Below are positions 14,725-22,610 of a stretch of DNA of 64,000 nt, one piece after another. The notes beneath the pieces were generated by a model. It had not been told where the DNA came from, ran no database searches, and saw only the letters and a list, made by a program, of their open reading frames with translations. The stretch spans positions 5,146,001 to 5,210,000 of the forward strand of contig NC_020514.1 in assembly GCF_000347635.1 (NCBI RefSeq). The letters are read 5' to 3'. The first letter of the stretch is position 1; every line of letters begins with the position of its first letter. The DNA comes from Paraglaciecola psychrophila 170. GTDB lineage: Bacteria > Pseudomonadota > Gammaproteobacteria > Enterobacterales > Alteromonadaceae. A program made the position numbers and the translations under genes.

Positions 14725-15396
14725 GTGAATTTCCCAACACACAGATTTTATGAAGACGTATTGGCACTTTTTTGTGCGGGTGTATTGGTATCTTTTGGAG
14801 TGGTGTTGTTTGGTACACATAACTTACTGACTGGCGGCACTGCTGGTATTGCCATTATTGGCACACACCTTGTTGATATGAGCTTTGGACTATTGTTTTT
14901 TTTGGTCAATATCCCTTTTTACTATATTGCTTGGACTCAATTAAGTAAGCGTTTCGCTATTAATACGTTTATCTCAGTATCTCTGGTGTCGGTTATGACA
15001 GAACAAGTGCAGCATCTGATTAATATTGAAAGTATTCACCCAATATTTGCTAGCGTGGCTGGCGGTATGTTGATTGGGGTGGGACTGTTGATTATGTTTA
15101 GACATAAATCAAGCCTAGGAGGACTAGGTATTTTAGCCTTGTATCTTCAGAACAAATTTAATATTCGTGCAGGCAATTTTGGCTTATTAGTTGATTCTGT
15201 GATCCTGACGTCTTCGATGTTTATCTTTAGCATTGATCTGGTATTTCTATCTGTGATTGGCGCTATCACAATGAATTTACTTATCGCAGTAAACCATAAA
15301 CCTGGTCGTTATCAGGCTTATATTGAGTCTAAAAAGACTAAAAGCATTCACAAAGATGCAACCTTAGAGGAAAAACTATTAGGTGTGGTTGAGTAG
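14725..15396 (+). CDS. YitT family membrane protein
   Basis: A 223-residue integral membrane protein with about five or six hydrophobic segments. The N-terminal YitT signature GTHNLLTGGTAGIAIIGTHL is clear, as is SSLGGLGILALYLQNKFNIR. The family (DUF161) is widespread and its transport substrate is unproven. It is shorter than the Bacillus members because it lacks the C-terminal DUF2179 domain, which is usual in proteobacteria. Translation starts at GTG 14725 with GAGGT at 14715-14719. The gene stands alone and ends before a bidirectional terminator. Confidence 0.85.
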   Translation: MNFPTHRFYEDVLALFCAGVLVSFGVVLFGTHNLLTGGTAGIAIIGTHLVDMSFGLLFFLVNIPFYYIAWTQLSKRFAINTFISVSLVSVMTEQVQHLINIESIHPIFASVAGGMLIGVGLLIMFRHKSSLGGLGILALYLQNKFNIRAGNFGLLVDSVILTSSMFIFSIDLVFLSVIGAITMNLLIAVNHKPGRYQAYIESKKTKSIHKDATLEEKLLGVVE

Positions 15397-15481
15397 GTCC
15401 CAATCTAGTACTCTAGTTTATTAGCGCTTCTATCGAATTTCACATGCAGTTCTTAGGCTTACGGTGGGTAGACAGCAGTTG

Positions 15482-15521
15482 AAAAAAGGCCGAAGTGTAA
15501 TTATCCACTTCGGCCTTTTTT
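15482..15521. terminator. Bidirectional terminator between yitT and dps
   Basis: A 16-bp perfect inverted repeat (AAAAAAGGCCGAAGTG at 15482-15497, complement at 15506-15521) with an 8-base loop. The outer A/T runs give a T tail on both strands, so it can end both the yitT and the dps transcript. Confidence 0.95.
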
Positions 15522-15573
15522 GTCAACTTGAGCATCAATAAGTTTTATTGATGCATTTTATTTTAATATTTAC

Positions 15574-16041
15574 TTAACTCAAAGCTCTTAGCATCCATGC
15601 TGTTTTTTCATGAATACGCATTCTATCTGACACCAAGGCAGCAGAAGATTCATCGTCTGCTTGTTGCGCTGATGCCAATACCTTGCGGCATGTTTTAACC
15701 ACTGCTTCATGACCATTAAGTAATATATTAACCATTTCAATTCCAGAAGGTACACCGTCAACTTCTTTAATTGAACTTAGCTTAGCAAACTCTTTATAAG
15801 TTCCCGGTGCAGCCACATCTAAAGTACGTATCCGCTCCGCAATATCATCAACAGCCGAAGATAGCTCAGTATAATGCTCTTCAAACATGAGATGTAGTTC
15901 TCTGAACTGCGGCCCAGTTACATTCCAATGAAAATTATGTGTTTGTAAATATAGCGTATAAGAGTCTGCTAACAGGCACTTTAAGCCTTCAGCAATAACT
16001 TCCCTATCTTGTTCGTTAATACCGATATTAATATTACTCAT
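15574..16041 (-). CDS. dps: Dps family DNA-binding ferritin-like protein
   Basis: A 155-residue Dps/ferritin-like protein that stores iron and protects DNA under oxidative stress as a dodecamer. The ferroxidase ligands are in [20 protein letters not shown] and [17 protein letters not shown]. The four-helix length is typical. I start at ATG 16041 ([15 protein letters not shown]), which has AAGGGAA upstream; an ATG at 16092 would add 17 unlike residues. The short, non-lysine-rich N-terminus suggests DNA binding may be weak. It is monocistronic with a strong terminator. Confidence 0.94.
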   Translation of the reverse strand: MSNINIGINEQDREVIAEGLKCLLADSYTLYLQTHNFHWNVTGPQFRELHLMFEEHYTELSSAVDDIAERIRTLDVAAPGTYKEFAKLSSIKEVDGVPSGIEMVNILLNGHEAVVKTCRKVLASAQQADDESSAALVSDRMRIHEKTAWMLRALS

Positions 16042-16171
16042 TATTTGTTCCCTTGTGGGTTGAGAGTGTAAATAAATAATAAGCCTTATCACTCGTGATG
16101 GCTAATGAATATTATTAAACAGAACAATCGATTTACACAATCAATATAAAATACCTAATAGACTACTCACA

Positions 16172-16591
16172 TTAACTCGCAAATAATTGATGAATATCTT
16201 GAAATGCCTTAAATTCTAATGCATTACCGCAAGGATCCATAAAAAACATCGTCGCTTGTTCACCAGCTTGCCCTTCAAATCGTATGTAAGGCTCAATAAT
16301 AAAATCAATACGGGCGGTACTAAGCTTAATCGCCAGCGCTTGCCAATCACTCCAGTTTAAAACTACACCGAAGTGAGGAATAGGCACTGCATAGTTATCT
16401 ACTTGATTATGTTTGGGAAAACTTGGCATCTCAGTAACAAGATGGGTCACTAATTGGTGACCAAAAAAGTTCCAATCAATCCAGTCGTCAGACCGACGGC
16501 CTCTTTCACAACCCAGCAGGCCACCATAAAAGGCTTTAGCCTGTTCTAAATCTGTAACAGGTATAGCAAGATGAAAGGGTGTTAGCATCAT
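16172..16591 (-). CDS. VOC superfamily (glyoxalase/bleomycin resistance-like) protein
   Basis: A 139-residue protein with one complete VOC module pair. The opening is [20 protein letters not shown], with a metal-binding His in the first strand. The middle reads [24 protein letters not shown] sequence (here [15 protein letters not shown]), and the end [17 protein letters not shown] supplies the C-terminal Glu ligand. The arrangement is typical of dimeric metal-dependent glyoxalase or dioxygenase relatives. Substrate cannot be deduced. It stands alone about 130 bases upstream of dps on the same strand. Confidence 0.88.
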   Translation of the reverse strand: MMLTPFHLAIPVTDLEQAKAFYGGLLGCERGRRSDDWIDWNFFGHQLVTHLVTEMPSFPKHNQVDNYAVPIPHFGVVLNWSDWQALAIKLSTARIDFIIEPYIRFEGQAGEQATMFFMDPCGNALEFKAFQDIHQLFAS

Positions 16592-16677
16592 TTTTAGCCT
16601 ATAAATGTTTGAAAATCATAAATTAATTATCCGTAAAGGCCGATTCCGTAACGGCGCATAAAACCCCAAAGCTTTAC

Positions 16678-17049
16678 TTATTGAAAGCCTAAACGATGTA
16701 GTAAAGAGACTAAACTAGTCTGGGTGACAGGTTTAACCAAAAAACCTTCAGCGCCATCTTTGATTGATTGGCGAATATGATCTTCAGAGCTACTTACAGA
16801 ACACATTACCACTTTACTGTTTGGACTTTTAATACTTAGATGTTTGAGTAATTCTAAACCGCTCATCGCAGGTAGATTGATATCCAGTAGAATCAAATCA
16901 AAAACAACATGTAGGACTTTTTCTAATGCCACTTCAGCATTGTCAGCAGTTTCGACAAATTCGTACCCCATACGTTTAAGTATCAAACTGACAAACTTAA
17001 CGTATTGCCTCAAACTTGTCCAATGATAAGAATAATGTGTTTGATTCAT
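16678..17049 (-). CDS. Single-domain response regulator (CheY-like), N-terminus probably frameshifted
   Basis: A 123-residue receiver domain. The phosphoacceptor Asp is in FDLILLDINLPAMSGLELL, the Thr/Ser switch in VVMCSVSSSED, and the conserved Lys in GAEGFLVKPVT. The first 22 residues (HYSYHWTSLRQYVKFV) lack the acidic pair and hydrophobic first strand that the fold needs. In another frame the same DNA reads HIILIIG, a normal first strand. So the start is probably damaged by small indels near 17000-17040, or is an error. No output domain and no adjacent kinase are present, so its pathway is unknown. Confidence 0.75.
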   Translation of the reverse strand: MNQTHYSYHWTSLRQYVKFVSLILKRMGYEFVETADNAEVALEKVLHVVFDLILLDINLPAMSGLELLKHLSIKSPNSKVVMCSVSSSEDHIRQSIKDGAEGFLVKPVTQTSLVSLLHRLGFQ

Positions 17050-17947
17050 ACTTTTAAAGACTCGTGAGCATGTTATATTACAATTTTTATCATTGAAAGA
17101 GAGATGAAAAATTTTCTATCTATATTTTATCAGTCGCCTACAAATATCATAATAGAATCAATTATGGTGGTTCAGGCATATGCGAATCGAACTTGATAAT
17201 TGTATTTTTATTATTGGATTTCAAAACGTTGATTGACGTTTAATTGACGAGAGAGTATTAAACTTCGTTAAAAAAGGTAACTTTAATATACATCCATTTT
17301 ATAGACCAGATGTCACTCGAAGTTAGTTACGCTCTGCCGCTATAGTATTTAGCTAGGCAAATAATACGCTCTCAAATAAGAAACAAACTTTTACTTCTTT
17401 TAGTCTGTGCCTTGTTAGTTAACCTGAGATCTGCTTAAGCGATGACCATAGAGTTCAGCTCTACGTCAGTTAAATTAAGCGGTAAATGGCAGGTTGGGAT
17501 AATGATTACTTGCTGAAACTGCTACAAATATTTTAATACGATTGCCCTAGATTAACGGGTACCGGTCCGGTTGAGTATTTGCGTTTGTTGTAGCTGAAAT
17601 TGTGTGGACACAGGTCGTGATCCCAACAATAGGCAGCTTGGGTTAAACCTGAGTCACGCCCCAGCGGAGCTTCCTGCTTTAAATTTGATGTTGCAGTCGC
17701 TTTGTTTTGCTCATACATTTGTAATGAGGTAATTATGCAGCAGATTGCCCGTCAGAATAAGGACGTGGGTTTATTAAGCGCTTACCTAACAGATGTATAA
17801 GGGACGTCAATATGGCAAATATGAGACATTATGTGTTTTCATCTTATGAAAAATGATGTTTAATTCTACCTATTCAATACTCTATCAAGCGCAAGCTGAG
17901 CACAGTAAAGGGATTTCAGGTGGGTGTGCATTGATACCAACGCTTGA
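17050..17947. other. Gene-poor region with IS982 scrap
   Basis: About 900 bases without a convincing gene. It contains the 55-base IS982 end at 17421-17475. A 61-codon minus-strand frame (17718-17533, with segments SGLTQAAYCWDHDLCPHNFS) and two short plus-strand frames near 17735-17860 are open but unlike any family I know. The mixture suggests remains of past insertions. Confidence 0.5.
17421..17475 (-). mobile_element. Terminal remnant of an IS982-family element
   Basis: The plus strand here begins AACCTGAGATCTGCTTAAGC and continues through GATGACCATAGAGTTCAGCT to CAGTTAAATT. It is nearly identical, as reverse complement, to the right end of the IS982 copy at 31692-31746, covering the inverted repeat and the last codons of the transposase. 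Similarity stops abruptly beyond 17475. No other part of the element is nearby. It marks an old insertion that was later deleted. Confidence 0.85.
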
Positions 17948-19153
17948 TTACTTGATCCATACACCTGATTTGTTATTTTTGTAACCTAATGTCAAATAAG
18001 CAGCATCCACTAGGCTCTGGCCGCGATCGTTGAGTAATAAGCCATTGCCCATTTTGGTCATCGTATAACTAAAAGCCAAACCACACTCGGGGTCAGCAAA
18101 ACCAATAGATCCACCCGCCCCCACATGGCCAAAAGCTTGGTCGCCAAGAATAACGGACTGTCGACTTGCCGCAGAGTGCATCTGACGATTATCTAAAGAC
18201 TTCATAAAACCTGGACCAAACCGTGTTGGAAGTAACAGTGTAAAATCTTGTTGGGTTGCTGTAGAGACCAGACTCATATTTTTAAGGCATTCGGGCGACA
18301 CAAGACTGCCGTCATTCTTAGCTAAAGGTTCATACATGGCAACCTGACCACGGGCATTAGAAATTCCGCCAGCGCCACCGATTTCGGCACGATAGCTTTC
18401 AGGATTATCCGCTCTCCATCCTCCGGTGTTCAAAAATGATAACGCTTGAACAGACGTTGGGTCAGCCATCAACTTAGCGCCGAAATCAAGTACTATGTCG
18501 TCAGGTATAGGTGAATATGGGATCATTGGTGCTATGGGATGAGAAAAGCTGTCTGGAATACCGATCCAGAAATCAGCACCTGTTGGCCCAGCGACTTCGT
18601 CAGCAAAAAAAGTGCCTAGTGATTTTCCTGATACTCTTCGCACCAGTTCACCAACCGTCCAACCAAAGCTCACCATATGGTAACCATTACGTGTACCCGG
18701 CTCCCAAAATGGTTTCTCATTTTCAAGCCGCGAAATCATGTAGTCCCAATCATTGAAGCCACCTAGTTTTATCGGTTCACGAAATGCAGGTACGCCACTT
18801 TCATGGTTGAGCATCATCGCTACTGTAGTGTTGTCTTTCCCGTGTTTACCATACTCAGGCCAGTAATCAGTGACTAGTCCGTGTAAATCAAGCAGCCCCC
18901 TATCGATTAGAATATGCGCACAAAGAGCGGTAGCAGCTTTGGTGCATGAAAAAACAATGGATACTGTATCTCTTTCCCAGAGTTCGCCTGTTTTTTGGTT
19001 AGCCACTCCCCCCCACAAATCCACCATGGTTTCGCCGTTAACACTAAGGCAAACCGACGCACCAGACTCACCTCTATCGGAAAAATTACGTTCAAATTCG
19101 GCTTGCAATTGGACAAATTTCGGGTCGAACTGACCTTTTACTACTGTGGGCAT
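17948..19153 (-). CDS. Serine hydrolase, class C beta-lactamase-like esterase (family VIII)
   Basis: A 401-residue protein of the EstB/class C beta-lactamase fold, cytoplasmic (no signal peptide). The Ser-x-x-Lys motif is SCTK at residues 69-72 (SIVFSCTKAATA), and a candidate catalytic Tyr is in NGYHMVSFGW (about 158). The glycine-rich HVGAGGSIGF near residue 340 replaces the KTG motif. Family VIII enzymes hydrolyse short esters. It is on the same strand as, and 643 bases downstream of, the SDR/Baeyer-Villiger operon, so it may hydrolyse the ester or lactone made there; that link is inference. The long gap suggests its own promoter. Confidence 0.87.
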   Translation of the reverse strand: MPTVVKGQFDPKFVQLQAEFERNFSDRGESGASVCLSVNGETMVDLWGGVANQKTGELWERDTVSIVFSCTKAATALCAHILIDRGLLDLHGLVTDYWPEYGKHGKDNTTVAMMLNHESGVPAFREPIKLGGFNDWDYMISRLENEKPFWEPGTRNGYHMVSFGWTVGELVRRVSGKSLGTFFADEVAGPTGADFWIGIPDSFSHPIAPMIPYSPIPDDIVLDFGAKLMADPTSVQALSFLNTGGWRADNPESYRAEIGGAGGISNARGQVAMYEPLAKNDGSLVSPECLKNMSLVSTATQQDFTLLLPTRFGPGFMKSLDNRQMHSAASRQSVILGDQAFGHVGAGGSIGFADPECGLAFSYTMTKMGNGLLLNDRGQSLVDAAYLTLGYKNNKSGVWIK

Positions 19154-19796
19154 TTGTTGTCTCGATTAATCTAGTTAAAAGAAAAAATGAAGAGCTCATG
19201 AACAACACAAAACCTTGATAGTCAGTCGCTTATAAATAAAACTTAGCGATAAAAAATTTAACCCCATCAAGGATAGAAGTCAGGCATTTCAATTGATGAA
19301 TTTAAAGTGACCATAGCCTTTTTTTTGTGAAGAAATAATTTTATACTTTCTTTACAATTCGGCTAATAATCACCAATGATTTAATGTTACAAGTTGCCAA
19401 ACGCGGATGACATCAACACACCATAACGTTTACCCTAAAAGACATATTCGCGGTTTTTATTTTCGAGTTAAATAAGCCTAGTAGATACTTAGTTAATTAA
19501 TATTCAAAGATTTTAAACTCTTGTTTATTAAGTGACGTAAACGTTTCCATGTATCTAGCTTTACAATTTTCCGTAACACGTTCAACTCTATGAACAATAA
19601 CCATAATAATAGAGTAATCGGTATTCTCGGACGATCCTCAAACTCAACAGAGACAGACATCGCAACGACTGTATCTGCGGTACAATTTTACATTTATACC
19701 TTTGGTTGAACACGCCATAAATAAATTACCTAAATTAGCAGTAAAACGATTATGAGTTAACAGTTCGCTTTGCTGCTAGATACTAGTTTAATGTAA
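19154..19796. other. Intergenic region upstream of the esterase gene
   Basis: These 643 bases hold no frame of note on either strand. The region must carry the esterase promoter (near 19160-19350) and the end of the SDR operon transcript, but I see no clear terminator hairpin or operator. Confidence 0.45.
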
Positions 19797-20579
19797 CTAT
19801 TTAGGTGGCATTCTCAAACCACCATCGATACGAATAGTTTCCCCATTTATATAGGTATTTTCTGCGATATGTAATACTAGATTGGCAAACTCTTCAGGCA
19901 AACCTAAGCGTTTAGGATGCTGTACATGACTTGCCAATGCTGACTGCACATTTTCAGGCATTGCCAGTAACATTGGCGTCCCCATTATGCCCGGAGCGAT
20001 TGTATTTACGCGAATACCGACAGCAGCTAAATCTCTAGCCATAGGTAAAGTTAAGCCAATGATGCCGGCTTTACTCGACGCATAAGCGGTTTGCCCAACT
20101 TGTCCTTCATAACCAGCTACCGAAGCAGTATTGATAATCACTCCTCGGGAATTATCTTGGTCAATTGAGTTTTTTTTAGCCATAATGGCAGCGGCAACTC
20201 TTGCTACATTAAATGAGCCGACGAGATTAATGTTTATCACGTTAGCGAAATCCGCCAATGCCATTGGCTCACTATCTCTATTTAATGTTCGTTTTGCAGG
20301 TGCGACGCCTGCGCAATTGACTAATAAACGTATATTGCTTTGTTTTGTTTTTTGTTGGAGCCTTTCAAATGCGAGTTCCACACTTCCGCTAGATGTAACA
20401 TCAGCAAATTCATAATGACAGTTTGACGCGCTCAGCTGAGACGCGATTTGATCACCATTATCTTTATTTACATCAAATATACACACATGCCAACCTGCGT
20501 TGATTAAAGCGGTAGCGGTGGCATATCCAAGCCCTGAACATCCGCCTGTAACTATTGCTAATGAATGTGGTGAAGCCAT
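19797..20579 (-). CDS. SDR oxidoreductase, HSD10-like 3-hydroxyacyl-CoA/alcohol dehydrogenase
   Basis: A 260-residue classical short-chain dehydrogenase using NAD(H). The cofactor motif is TGGCSGLG (11-18), the structural NCAGV at 88-92, and the catalytic Ser153, Tyr166 and Lys170 (YASSK). The stretch EGQVGQTAYASSKAGIIGLT with RDLAAVGIRVNTIAPGIMGTP and the end NGETIRIDGGLRMPP are characteristic of the HSD17B10 group. Those enzymes oxidise 3-hydroxyacyl-CoA and also cyclic alcohols. It is the last gene of a six-gene minus-strand operon, 44 bases after the Baeyer-Villiger gene. It could act before that enzyme (alcohol to ketone) or after CoA activation. Confidence 0.9.
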   Translation of the reverse strand: MASPHSLAIVTGGCSGLGYATATALINAGWHVCIFDVNKDNGDQIASQLSASNCHYEFADVTSSGSVELAFERLQQKTKQSNIRLLVNCAGVAPAKRTLNRDSEPMALADFANVININLVGSFNVARVAAAIMAKKNSIDQDNSRGVIINTASVAGYEGQVGQTAYASSKAGIIGLTLPMARDLAAVGIRVNTIAPGIMGTPMLLAMPENVQSALASHVQHPKRLGLPEEFANLVLHIAENTYINGETIRIDGGLRMPPK

Positions 20580-20623
20580 ATTGAGTCCTTATTTTATTGC
20601 TTGATTCGGTTTAATTCTCTCAA

Positions 20624-22555
20624 TCAAGTATTAACATCGAACACATAGTTACTTTCGTCTATTTCTCTGGTCATTCGCCAGAAATCATCATTACGCCATG
20701 GTGTAATCGCAACTACACGGCCTCTTTTATTGCGATACCAATTAGTGGTGCCTTTGTGCGTCCAGATCATCTTCGCGTGTGCACTGTCCACTTTTTGATT
20801 GTATTCTTCGAATACATCACGACGAACTTCAATTGTACTACTATGATTTTCAAACATTTTTTCCAATAATAATAATACGTAATTAATTTGTCGCTCTACC
20901 ACGGGTATAATGCTTCCGCCATGACCAAGCCCAGTATTAGGTCCAAGTAAAACAAACATGTTCGGGAAGTCAGGTACCAATGTCCCCATATAGGCTTTAG
21001 GATTATCTGTATCCCAAACTTCCTTCAAGTGCTCCCCTTTAGAACCTAAAACGTCAAGAGAAGATAATATCTCTGTGCTTTTAAATCCTGTTGCCATAAT
21101 TAAAATATCAGCATCAATAGTCTCTCCGTTATCCGCAACAAGAGTAGAGCCTTTAACCTCTTTAAGTCGGTGTGGAACTAGCTTCACATGAGGTTTTGCT
21201 ACCGTGCGATACCATCCATTATCAAGCAGAATTCTTTTTCCGTAAGGCGGATAATCTGGAACAAGATCTTCCAGTAAATCTTGTCTATCACCTAATTCGG
21301 TTTTGATATAATTGAGGAATATATCGCGATGACGATTATTGGTCGCATTAATGGAGTGTTTTTTATCTGTCCAGTCTGGGTCACGCTGCAAAGCACCGTG
21401 TAGACGATCATTAAATGTCCAAGCCAGACGCTGACGATACCAAGCCTGGTAAAGTGGCACTTCTTTCAATAGAAAGCGTATGTCTTCAGGTACTTCTTTC
21501 TGAAATTGCGGAAAGGGAGCTGCCCACTGTTTAGAGCGGGCATAAATCGTCAATTTTTTCGCTTTATCAACGATGGCCGGAGCTACCTGCATGGCACTGG
21601 CGCCGTTACCAACAATGGCTACCTTTTTATCGGTTAAATCCAAGTCGCTAGGCCATTGTGCTGTGTGACACACTCTACCTGTAAAGGTATCTAGTCCAGG
21701 GATATCAGGAACAAAAGGTACACTTAACAACCCAACTGCACTTAATATCACATTACCAATTAAGGTTTGTTGCTGACCGTCTGGCCCAACAATTGTTACG
21801 TGCCACTTCTTTGTAGCTGTATCAAATTTGGCCTGTAGCACAGTCGTTTCAAAGTGTGTATCTTTAGATAATTGATAGTCCATAGCGACTGCTTCAATAT
21901 AGGCGACTATTTCACCTCGTAATGCAAAATAGCGAGTCCAATCGTTAGGCGCAAATGAAAAAGAATATAAGTGGTTAGGTGTATCAACACCTGCTGCCGG
22001 ATACTGGTTTTCTTTCCATGTTCCGCCAAAGCCAGAATTTTTCTCGATGATAGTGAAATCAATACCATGCTCTTGAAGCTTTATTCCAGCGCATATACCA
22101 GATACACCACCGCCAATAATTATCGCATTAAAATCATCAGGTACCTGCCCTGAAAACGTATTGCCATTTTTGCGAGGGATCGATGGTAATAATTCTGCCT
22201 CAATGATCTCACCATAGTTCTCAGGAACGGTTTCCCCAGTTGATATGCTAATCATTCGAGTGAGCAAGTCTGCCGAGGGTTCAGAAATAGAAACAGGCTT
22301 GCCTTTTTTCCATTCAATCACCGCATCTGCAGCAGCTGTGCGAACTTTTCGCTGAATATCTTCAGGTAGTCCGCCGCTGTCGTTATCATCCAAACCACGC
22401 GCGCGGCTTGGCATATATGGTGCGGCTAACCAACTTTGGTCTCCGGTCAATTGAACAAGTACCATTAACAACGTAGGTATATTAGCTATAGAAATTGCTT
22501 TGCGGAATCGCTTCTCAAGTTCAAGATCTAACTGAGTATTTATAGCGTCTGACAT
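20624..22555 (-). CDS. Type I Baeyer-Villiger monooxygenase (HAPMO-like)
   Basis: A 643-residue FAD/NADPH flavoprotein that inserts oxygen next to a ketone, giving an ester or lactone. The FAD motif is GGGVSG (148-153), the Baeyer-Villiger fingerprint FTGRVCHTAQWP lies at 291-302 (FxGxxxHxxxWP), and the second dinucleotide motif VGNGAS is at 315-320. The about 140-residue N-terminal extension (ANIPTLLMVLVQLTGDQSWL) is like that of 4-hydroxyacetophenone monooxygenase, not the shorter cyclohexanone enzyme. It sits between the TonB receptor and the SDR with 44-55 base gaps, so it is cotranscribed. The substrate could be an alicyclic, aromatic or terpenoid ketone; sequence alone does not tell. 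Confidence 0.93.
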   Translation of the reverse strand: MSDAINTQLDLELEKRFRKAISIANIPTLLMVLVQLTGDQSWLAAPYMPSRARGLDDNDSGGLPEDIQRKVRTAAADAVIEWKKGKPVSISEPSADLLTRMISISTGETVPENYGEIIEAELLPSIPRKNGNTFSGQVPDDFNAIIIGGGVSGICAGIKLQEHGIDFTIIEKNSGFGGTWKENQYPAAGVDTPNHLYSFSFAPNDWTRYFALRGEIVAYIEAVAMDYQLSKDTHFETTVLQAKFDTATKKWHVTIVGPDGQQQTLIGNVILSAVGLLSVPFVPDIPGLDTFTGRVCHTAQWPSDLDLTDKKVAIVGNGASAMQVAPAIVDKAKKLTIYARSKQWAAPFPQFQKEVPEDIRFLLKEVPLYQAWYRQRLAWTFNDRLHGALQRDPDWTDKKHSINATNNRHRDIFLNYIKTELGDRQDLLEDLVPDYPPYGKRILLDNGWYRTVAKPHVKLVPHRLKEVKGSTLVADNGETIDADILIMATGFKSTEILSSLDVLGSKGEHLKEVWDTDNPKAYMGTLVPDFPNMFVLLGPNTGLGHGGSIIPVVERQINYVLLLLEKMFENHSSTIEVRRDVFEEYNQKVDSAHAKMIWTHKGTTNWYRNKRGRVVAITPWRNDDFWRMTREIDESNYVFDVNT

Positions 22556-22610
22556 TACGGATCCTTATAAAAAATAGGCTGCAGCGGCCAAGACACACTG
22601 CAGTACAAAA

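Noticed and set aside
14561..14820. Two overlapping minus-strand frames near the yitT start
   Set aside because: They overlap the YitT coding region and its ribosome site and have no family features.
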